Positions 6,093 to 11,163 of a stretch of DNA of 11,163 bases are shown in pieces. The notes beneath the pieces were generated by a model. It searched no databases and was not told the origin of the DNA. It was given only the letters and a program-made list of their open reading frames with translations. Origin of the DNA: an uncultured Bacteroidia bacterium (GTDB lineage: Bacteria > Bacteroidota > Bacteroidia > Bacteroidales > UBA932); the NCBI GenBank assembly GCA_902795785.1, contig CADBMK010000067.1, forward strand, positions 1 to 11,163, read 5' to 3'. Position numbers and translations under genes: made by a program. Every line of letters starts with the position of its first letter. Position 1 is the first letter of the stretch.

Positions 6093-7088
6093 TTAGTCAG
6101 CGAGTGAGAACCTCTTGATAACAACGACTTTTGCATCCTTGTCTGCGGCTGCGAGAGCGGCCTTGACAGAGATCTTGTCGTCTGACATCTGGTACTCCTG
6201 CTCCTCGAGAGTGTTCTCCTTGAGGAACTTCTGTACACGACCGTTGGCGATGTTCTCTACCATCTGGGCAGGAAGGTTTGCGGCCTTCTCCTCAGATACC
6301 TTTGCGATGATCTCGCGAGCCTGCTGAGCCTGTTCAGGTGTAAGCCATCCCTTGGCTGTGTTAGACTCGATATGATCCTCGCTGTCAACGTGTGCAGGGT
6401 TGATACCGGCCTTCTTGAGGGCAGCGTCAACAGCCTTCTGAACCTGCTCGTCCTTTGTCTTCTGGATAGCTACTGCCTTCTCGTTCTCAAGAACCTCTGC
6501 AGGGCAGTCAGCGGCTGCGATACATACAGGGTTCATTGAAGCAACCTGCATGGCGATTCCCTTGGCGATAGCCTCTGGAACCTCCTTGTTGAAGCCTACG
6601 AGAGCGCCGAGCTTGTTGTTCACCTTGTGGATGTAACCATAGATGAACGGAGCCTCGACAGCGGCGTAGTAAGCAAGAACGTGCTTCTCACCGGTCTTAC
6701 CTGTCTGAGCTGAGATCTCCTCCTCAACAGTATGGCCGTCAGCCATAGGTGCTGCCTTGAGACCCTCAACGTCAGCTGGGAAAGCCTTGATAGCTGCGTC
6801 AGCGATACCAGATGCAAGAGCCTTGAAGTCAGGTGTAGCAGATACGAAGTCTGTCTCACAACCGAGGCTGACAAGGATAGCCTTGTTGCCATCGATACGG
6901 AGAAGAACCTCACCCTCTGAAGTCTCGCGGTCTGCACGCTTGGCTGCAACCATCTTACCCTTCTCACGGATGATCTCCACTGCCTTGTTGAAATCGCCTT
7001 CAGCCTCTACGAGAGCCTTCTTGCAATCCATCATACCTGCGCTGGTCATCTTGCGCAATTTCATTACGTCTGCTGCTGTGATATTCAT
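6093..7088 (-). CDS. tsf: Translation elongation factor Ts
   Basis: Guanine nucleotide exchange factor that regenerates EF-Tu-GTP in the cytoplasm. The 331-residue length is normal for Bacteroidota, which have a longer form than E. coli (283). The N-terminal UBA-like domain (about 1-45) carries the family signature MKLRKMTSAGMMDCKKAL, followed by the core with CETDFVS (77-83), whose TDFV segment contacts the EF-Tu nucleotide-binding domain. Two subdomains follow, with EEISAQTGKTGEKHVLAYY in the middle and a helical C-terminal region. It lies 20 bases after rpsB on the same strand, the classic rpsB-tsf pairing, and is the last gene before the operon terminator. The start ATG gives a family-like N-terminus. 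Confidence 0.97.
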   Translation of the reverse strand: MNITAADVMKLRKMTSAGMMDCKKALVEAEGDFNKAVEIIREKGKMVAAKRADRETSEGEVLLRIDGNKAILVSLGCETDFVSATPDFKALASGIADAAIKAFPADVEGLKAAPMADGHTVEEEISAQTGKTGEKHVLAYYAAVEAPFIYGYIHKVNNKLGALVGFNKEVPEAIAKGIAMQVASMNPVCIAAADCPAEVLENEKAVAIQKTKDEQVQKAVDAALKKAGINPAHVDSEDHIESNTAKGWLTPEQAQQAREIIAKVSEEKAANLPAQMVENIANGRVQKFLKENTLEEQEYQMSDDKISVKAALAAADKDAKVVVIKRFSLAD

Positions 7089-7108
7089 AGTACAGTAATC
7101 GTTTGAAA

Positions 7109-7939
7109 TTATTCTGCTTTTGCCTCTGTAGCCTCAGCCTTTGGAGCCTCTGCCTCTACGTCAACCGGAGCGGCACCCTTGCGAGCGCGGAGCTTCTTAG
7201 CGGTTGGCTTAACGGCAGCCTCTTCAGCTGCAGCTTCCTTGTCCTTCTCGAGCTTTCTCTCTTCGAGTCCTTCCTGGATAGCCTTGCAAAGTACATCGGT
7301 GATAACCTCGATAGACTTTGTAGCGTCATCATTAGCCGGAATCACATAATCAATAGGAGTAGGATCGCAACATGTATCAACCATTGCGAAAACCGGAATG
7401 TTAAGGCGGTTAGCCTCCTTGACTGCGTTGGCCTCCTTCTGGACGTCTACTACGAAAAGTGCTGAAGGAAGACGGCTCATGTCTCTGATTGAGCCGAGGT
7501 TCTTCTCGAGCTTCTCTCTCTGGCGATCAACCTGGAGTCTCTCGCGCTTTGCGAGCTGCTCGAATGTACCATCTTCTTTCATCTTGTCGATGGTATTCAT
7601 TTTCTTAACGGCCTTACGAACTGTAGGGAAGTTGGTAAGCATACCACCTGCCCATCTTTCTGTAATGTAAGGCATATTGACTGAAGCTGCCTTCTCTGCA
7701 ATGATCTCTTTAGCCTGCTTCTTTGTGGCTACGAAGAGAATCTTGCGGCCTGAGCGTGCGAGCTCTTTCATTGCGGCTGCAGCCTCGTCGATTTTGACAG
7801 CTGACTTGTGCAGGTCAATGATGTGAATTCCGTTTCTCTCGATGAAGATGTATGGAGCCATTTTAGGATTCCACTTCCTCGCGAGATGTCCGAAATGAAC
7901 ACCTGCATCAAGCAATTCCTGGAAATTTGTTCTTGGCAT
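7109..7939 (-). CDS. rpsB: 30S ribosomal protein uS2
   Basis: Component of the small ribosomal subunit that binds near the mRNA exit and is needed for recruiting bS1. The 276-residue product starts NFQELLDAGVHFGHLARKWNPKM, the uS2 signature, with YIFIERNGIHIIDLHK and later MSRLPSALFVVDVQKE and PVFAMVDTCCDPTPIDYVIPANDDA, all diagnostic. From about residue 228 a Lys/Ala/Glu-rich low-complexity tail of around 50 residues follows (KEAAAEEAAVKPTAKK and on), an extension commonly variable between Bacteroidales. It is preceded by a 219-base gap that folds into several hairpins (described separately), and followed by tsf after 20 bases. In many bacteria S2 represses its own operon through the leader; that is possible here but not shown. 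Confidence 0.97.
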   Translation of the reverse strand: MPRTNFQELLDAGVHFGHLARKWNPKMAPYIFIERNGIHIIDLHKSAVKIDEAAAAMKELARSGRKILFVATKKQAKEIIAEKAASVNMPYITERWAGGMLTNFPTVRKAVKKMNTIDKMKEDGTFEQLAKRERLQVDRQREKLEKNLGSIRDMSRLPSALFVVDVQKEANAVKEANRLNIPVFAMVDTCCDPTPIDYVIPANDDATKSIEVITDVLCKAIQEGLEERKLEKDKEAAAEEAAVKPTAKKLRARKGAAPVDVEAEAPKAEATEAKAE

Positions 7940-8158
7940 TTCTTTAAAATCTTTGTGTTTTAAACTTTCCTCAAGGGGTATTGCCTCACCCCCAAAGGTC
8001 TCTTTTCATCAATTCCGGCAGTAGCGAACCTTGTTCGATCTCCGGGATTTTCCGCAGTTCTGGCAATCCTTCAAGCAGCACTCGGGGATTCGCATCCCTC
8101 GGATGGTCCGAGGATTTGAAACCAGACTGTGCGAAATTTGTAAATCAGATAGCTGCGA
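7940..8158 (-). promoter_or_regulatory. Structured rpsI-rpsB intergenic leader, candidate uS2 autoregulatory RNA
   Basis: This gap is far longer than the others in the operon (9 and 20 bases) and contains no convincing promoter. Seen in the RNA, from 5' to 3' on the minus strand: a 7-bp hairpin (8097-8103 with 8107-8113); a competing stem using the same bases (8085-8089 with 8094-8098); an 8-bp helix (8011-8018 with 8042-8049, one GU) enclosing CGAAC/GTTCG (8025-8029 with 8033-8037); and GGGGT/ACCCC (7975-7979 with 7988-7992) close to the rpsB start. No stem is followed by a U tract, so none is an ordinary terminator. The idea that S2 binds here is inference from the position. Confidence 0.5.
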
Positions 8159-8548
8159 TTAACGCTTACTGAACTGGAAGCGTCTACGTGCGCCAGGCTG
8201 ACCAGGTTTCTTTCTCTCGACCTCACGTGCATCACGTGTAAGGAAACCAGCAGCCTTGAGAGAAGCGCGGTAAGCCTCTGAGTCGATCTCGCAAAGTGCG
8301 CGAGCGATTCCGAGTCTAGCGGCCTCTGCCTGACCTTTGATTCCACCTCCGGCGAGGGTAACCTTTACGTCAAACTGACCTTCTGTCTTCGTAACTTCGA
8401 GGGCCTGCTTTACGATGTAACGGAGAGATTCCTCCTTGAAGTACTCATCGAGAGACTTACCGTTGATCGTAATGTTTCCCTTTCCAGCTACGAGATAAAC
8501 GCGAGCTACAGCTGATTTACGTCTTCCAAGGGCGTTTGTCTGTTCCAT
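8159..8548 (-). CDS. rpsI: 30S ribosomal protein uS9
   Basis: Small-subunit ribosomal protein whose C-terminal tail reaches the P-site tRNA. The 129-residue product has the complete family layout: NALGRRKSAVARVYLVAGKGNITINGKSL at the N-terminus, VKVTLAGGGIKGQAEAARLGIARAL in the middle, and the basic tail RKKPGQPGARRRFQFSKR ending in the invariant SKR. Length is normal. It starts 9 bases after the rplM stop on the same strand, the conserved rplM-rpsI pair, and is surely cotranscribed with it. The ATG at 8548 gives the expected N-terminus. Confidence 0.97.
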   Translation of the reverse strand: MEQTNALGRRKSAVARVYLVAGKGNITINGKSLDEYFKEESLRYIVKQALEVTKTEGQFDVKVTLAGGGIKGQAEAARLGIARALCEIDSEAYRASLKAAGFLTRDAREVERKKPGQPGARRRFQFSKR

Positions 8549-8557
8549 TTGCTCTGT

Positions 8558-9010
8558 TTAGATTTCGTTCAACTTAATTGACTTAGGGTTCTGTGCCTGG
8601 TGCGGATGCTCAGGACCTGCGTAAATGAACAGGTTGTTGATCTGCTTTGCACCAAGGCGGGTCTTAGGAAGCATACCCTTTACTGCCATCCTGACCAGCT
8701 CAGTAGGTCTCTTTGCGAGGATCTCCTTAGGTGTCTGGAAACGCTGTCCACCAGGGTAACCGGTGTAGTGTACATAGACACGGTTGGTCATCTTCTTACC
8801 CTTGAGAGCCACCTTCTCAGCGTTAACTACGATGACGTTGTCACCACAGTCTACGTTAGGTGTGAAGCCTGCCTTCGTCTTTCCACGAAGAACAAGGGCT
8901 ACTCTTGAAGCAAGACGGCCAAGTGCGAGATCTGTTGCATCAATGACGACCCACTCTTTCTTTACAGTTGCCTTGTTAAGGCTTACTGTCTTGTAACTTT
9001 GTGTGTCCAC
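8558..9010 (-). CDS. rplM: 50S ribosomal protein uL13 (GTG start)
   Basis: Large-subunit ribosomal protein, one of the early assembly proteins of the 50S subunit. The 150-residue product shows KEWVVIDATDLALGRLAS near the N-terminus, VHYTGYPGGQ, and the C-terminal PKTRLGAKQINNLFIYAGPEHPHQAQ, all typical. The start codon is GTG at 9010-9008 (product begins MDTQSYKTV, as in Bacteroidales relatives); no in-frame ATG lies between this and the upstream in-frame TAA, so GTG is well supported. It is the first gene of the ribosomal operon, about 55 bases downstream of a near-perfect housekeeping promoter. A small hairpin in the leader (CCCTA at 9049-9053 with TAGGG at 9061-9065) sits at the very 5' end of the predicted mRNA. 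Confidence 0.97.
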   Translation of the reverse strand: MDTQSYKTVSLNKATVKKEWVVIDATDLALGRLASRVALVLRGKTKAGFTPNVDCGDNVIVVNAEKVALKGKKMTNRVYVHYTGYPGGQRFQTPKEILAKRPTELVRMAVKGMLPKTRLGAKQINNLFIYAGPEHPHQAQNPKSIKLNEI

Positions 9011-9069
9011 TGTCTTGATCTTTAATGATTAATAACTAAAAATGCGATCCCTACTCTACATAGGGGGTG

Positions 9070-9100
9070 CAAAGGTAGAAACTTTTTTCGGAAACTCAAA
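9070..9100 (-). promoter_or_regulatory. Bacteroidota housekeeping promoter of the rplM operon
   Basis: On the minus strand TTTG (9100-9097) is the -33 element and TACCTTTG (9077-9070) the -7 element, separated by 19 bases, which is the consensus arrangement for the primary sigma factor of Bacteroidota. Transcription should begin near 9064, giving a leader of roughly 55 bases before the rplM GTG. Confidence 0.82.
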
Positions 9101-9102
9101 AT

Positions 9103-9134
9103 GAAAAAATTCCACACTAATAATCAGTGTGGAA
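9103..9134 (-). terminator. Intrinsic terminator of lpxK, overlapping its stop codon
   Basis: A perfect 9-bp stem (9110-9118 with 9126-9134, TTCCACACT/AGTGTGGAA) with a 7-base loop is followed on the minus strand by a T6-rich tail (TTTTTTCATTTT). The last codons of lpxK and the TAG stop (9119-9117) lie inside the hairpin. The tail ends next to the -33 element of the rplM promoter. Confidence 0.88.
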
Positions 9135-10268
9135 GGAACGAAGCGCTGAAAGCAGCGTCTTCTCAAAAATCTCCTGCTCGTGGCTTGAAAGGAACTTGAC
9201 CTCGATAGGAACCTGGAACATCTTCGTCTTAAGTTCCTGCGGAACGTTCCTTGCGGATATCACCCTCTGGCTGTCTTTCACCGTGGTGGCGAGAATCGCC
9301 GTAGGGAAAGCCTTGGTGGCCGACTTGATATGGGCGAAATCCATTGCGGAGTAAGTATGGTGGTCTCCGAAGTTGAAGCGGCGTACTATTTTATAGGTAT
9401 CGCTCAGATAACTTCTCAGCGGAGTGTCCTTTGCGATTCCCGTGAAGAGAATCAGGTTCTGGGCATATACGTACCTCTGGTCTCCCTCGGGGAATACCGG
9501 GCGGAGAGGGCAGTAATGGATTGACGTGAAAAGGACGGTAATCTTCCTGCCGGATGCAGTAGTACCTGAACAAGTTGAAAGGCTGTAGTCCGAGATTCCG
9601 AGGGTACGGGCCCACTCCACCTTCTCATAATCCTCCATATACTCCGGACACTTGGTCACAATGATAAGGTCGGCCAGAGTGAGACGTTCCGGGAGGTCAC
9701 GGAGCCTTCCGAACGGAAGAAGATGGTCCTTGTATGTTGGTCTGTTGAAATCCTCAAGAAGGATGTTGAAATATGCCCTGAGGGATCTGTGCTGAAAAGC
9801 ATCGTCAAGAATGACGAGATCTGCGGCGGGAAGCTCCTTGTGCTTGCATCCGCGCGCCTTCTTGTCCGTCAGGAGTTTTTCCGGGTGACGGAGGAAGTCA
9901 CAGCCCTCCACCCTGGCGCGGTCAACCGCAACCGTGATGTTCGGGAACTGGCGCTTGATCTGCAAAGGCTCGTCGCCGTAATCCTTAGGGCTTCCGTCAA
10001 GGGTCACCTGCTGGAAACCGCGGCTTGAGCGCCTGTGTCCGCGGGAAAGTACCGCTATATTCTTGTTTCCCCATTCTGTGCTGGCAAGGAGGGTGCGGAG
10101 GATCATCTCCGTATGAGGAGTCTTTCCCGTACCTCCGGCCGTAATATTACCCACACAGATGGTAGGTACATCCGTAGTATGTACCTTGTAAATCACGCCC
10201 TTGTCATACATGGCGTGCCTGATCTTAAGAGAGTAATAGTATGGTGCTAGAATGAGTTTATCCAACAT
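9117..10268 (-). CDS. lpxK: Tetraacyldisaccharide 4'-kinase (lipid A biosynthesis)
   Basis: Phosphorylates the 4' position of the lipid A disaccharide precursor using ATP, at the cytoplasmic face of the inner membrane. The 383-residue product has a hydrophobic/basic N-terminal segment (LDKLILAPYYYSLKIRHAMY) that would anchor it, then the P-loop VGNITAGGTGKTP (39-51), SRGHRRSSRG, GDEPLQIKR and ILDDAFQHRSLRAYFNILL (153-171), which includes the DDxxQH motif of the family, followed by LPFGRLRDLPERLTLADLIIVTKCP. All key elements are present. The frame is open six codons further (to 10286), but a TAnnTTTG promoter element at 10275-10282 sits between, so the ATG at 10268 is preferred. It lies 24 bases after the dihydrouridine synthase gene and may be expressed both from it and from its own promoter. 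Confidence 0.94.
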   Translation of the reverse strand: MLDKLILAPYYYSLKIRHAMYDKGVIYKVHTTDVPTICVGNITAGGTGKTPHTEMILRTLLASTEWGNKNIAVLSRGHRRSSRGFQQVTLDGSPKDYGDEPLQIKRQFPNITVAVDRARVEGCDFLRHPEKLLTDKKARGCKHKELPAADLVILDDAFQHRSLRAYFNILLEDFNRPTYKDHLLPFGRLRDLPERLTLADLIIVTKCPEYMEDYEKVEWARTLGISDYSLSTCSGTTASGRKITVLFTSIHYCPLRPVFPEGDQRYVYAQNLILFTGIAKDTPLRSYLSDTYKIVRRFNFGDHHTYSAMDFAHIKSATKAFPTAILATTVKDSQRVISARNVPQELKTKMFQVPIEVKFLSSHEQEIFEKTLLSALRSFHTDY

Positions 10269-10274
10269 GACGTG

Positions 10275-10282
10275 CAAAGATA
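10275..10282 (-). promoter_or_regulatory. Bacteroidota -7 element just upstream of lpxK
   Basis: The minus strand reads TATCTTTG, a full TAnnTTTG match, ending 6 bases before the ATG at 10268. A transcript from here would have almost no leader. No -33 TTTG is seen at the right distance. Confidence 0.5.
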
Positions 10283-10292
10283 GCAAAAATCT

Positions 10293-11163
10293 TTACACTC
10301 CGTACACGTTTGCCGGGTCAGGATGAGAATCTCCCCACTCGGCCGCTACGTATGACAGGGTGTCCTTCAGTTCCTCCGGATCAGTTACGGTCACGAGTTT
10401 CATCCTCGTCTCCTTGAAATCAGGAAGTCCCTTGAAATAGCAGGAAAGGTGACGGCGCATCTCGAAGACTCCGCGGACCGGTCCCTTGAGGGCAAGCGAG
10501 AGGTCCAGCTGACGTTTGGCCAGTTCCACCCTCTCCTTCACTCCGAGCGGAGGCAGTTCCTGACCTGTCCTGAGAAAATGCTTGATCTCCTTGAAAATCC
10601 ACGGATGGCCGAAGGAAGCCCTTCCCACCATGATGCCGTCCACACCGAACCTGTCGAAAGCCTCCGCCGCCTTGCGCGCCGAGGTTATATCTCCGTTACC
10701 TATAATAGGTATATGCATGCGCGGGTTGTTCTTGACTGCGCCTATCAGCGTCCAGTCAGCCTCCCCCTTGTACATCTGGCAGCGTGTCCTTCCGTGAATC
10801 GTCAAGGCCTGGATACCTGTATCCTGAAGCCTTTCGGCCAGTTCCACGATGATTTTGGAGTTCTCGTCCCAGCCCAGGCGGGTCTTGACGGTCACCGGTT
10901 TCTTGACGGCGTCAACAATCATCTTCGTGATCATCACCATCTTGTCCGGTTCACGCATCATTCCCGATCCGGCGCCGCGTCCCGCTATCTTACTCACCGG
11001 GCAGCCGAAATTAATGTCGATAACATCGCAGCCGTGGCCTCCTGCAATTTCTGCGGCGTTGTCGGCCATCCTGGCGGCCTCAACCATGGCTTCCGGATTG
11101 TTACCGTATATCTGAATCGCCACAGGCGACTCTTCTTCTGATGTTTTCATCTTGTCGATGGCC
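10293..11163 (-). CDS. dusB: tRNA-dihydrouridine synthase, DusB/NifR3 type, 5' end outside window
   Basis: FMN-dependent, NADPH-using enzyme that reduces specific uridines in the D-loop of tRNA to dihydrouridine. The frame is open to the right-hand edge (reads AIDKM before KTSEEE), so the start lies beyond the window; about 289 residues are present of a family of roughly 320-340. Seen: PVAIQIYGNNPEAM, then DINFGCPVSKIAGRGAGSGMM with the family's GCP cysteine, PVTVKTRLGWDE, ALTIHGRTRCQMYKG with the His-Gly-Arg-Thr segment that contacts FMN and substrate, IIGNGDI and GVDGIMVGRASFGHPWIF with the phosphate-binding GR. The C-terminal helical domain (EMRRHLSCYFKGLP) is intact and ends with the short tail NVYGV. 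No terminator separates it from lpxK. Assignment to DusB rather than another Dus is from overall resemblance. Confidence 0.92.
   Translation of the reverse strand, partial: AIDKMKTSEEESPVAIQIYGNNPEAMVEAARMADNAAEIAGGHGCDVIDINFGCPVSKIAGRGAGSGMMREPDKMVMITKMIVDAVKKPVTVKTRLGWDENSKIIVELAERLQDTGIQALTIHGRTRCQMYKGEADWTLIGAVKNNPRMHIPIIGNGDITSARKAAEAFDRFGVDGIMVGRASFGHPWIFKEIKHFLRTGQELPPLGVKERVELAKRQLDLSLALKGPVRGVFEMRRHLSCYFKGLPDFKETRMKLVTVTDPEELKDTLSYVAAEWGDSHPDPANVYGV

Noticed and set aside
8097..8113. Hairpin as a terminator after rpsI
   Set aside because: The stem is strong (7 bp) but is not followed by a U tract on the minus strand, so intrinsic termination is not supported.
8081..8120. Possible tRNA remnant: GGTTTCAAATCC and GATGCGAATCCCC on the minus strand resemble T arms
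   Set aside because: No matching acceptor, D or anticodon stems can be assembled around either copy; the bases are better explained by the local hairpins of the rpsB leader.
10449..11141. 230-codon plus-strand open frame opposite the dihydrouridine synthase gene
   Set aside because: Antisense shadow of a well-conserved enzyme gene. The product has no family features and no promoter or start context of its own.

Overview
The window looks like chromosomal DNA of a Bacteroidales bacterium (phylum Bacteroidota). Base composition is roughly half GC. The supporting evidence is a Bacteroidota-type KDPG aldolase, the rplM-rpsI-rpsB-tsf ribosomal cluster, an EF-Ts of about 330 residues, an LpxK with a DDAFQHR motif, and several copies of the Bacteroidota -7 promoter element TAnnTTTG. 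The family is uncertain. I see no phage, plasmid, insertion-sequence or CRISPR signature. Most of the window is core metabolism, envelope and translation.

Left part (1-5116): the 3' part of an aldolase gene (+) ends in a clean hairpin terminator. It is followed by a 149-bp element bounded by inverted repeats that codes for nothing. A minus-strand operon then reads right to left: an oligosaccharide flippase, two half-size chromate transporter (CHR family) genes, and a secreted GH20 beta-N-acetylhexosaminidase. The flippase and the two transporter genes are joined by ATGA stop/start overlaps. The operon starts at a short divergent promoter region (5117-5171) shared with a plus-strand lipoprotein cyclophilin gene.

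Middle (5172-6092): the cyclophilin gene is followed by a 210-bp gap facing the convergent tsf gene. In that gap a near-consensus sigma-54 promoter (GG-N10-GC) points away from any protein gene and towards a strong hairpin terminator about 40 bases beyond the predicted transcription start. This is best read as a candidate small RNA of about 75 nt and is the most interesting observation in the window.

Right part (6093-11163, all minus strand): in transcription order a dihydrouridine synthase gene (cut by the window edge), lpxK, then a terminator that overlaps the lpxK stop codon and directly abuts a near-perfect housekeeping promoter. That promoter drives rplM, rpsI, rpsB and tsf. A 219-bp gap ahead of rpsB contains several hairpins, some mutually exclusive, and may be a ribosomal-protein leader. 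The tsf terminator closes the operon.
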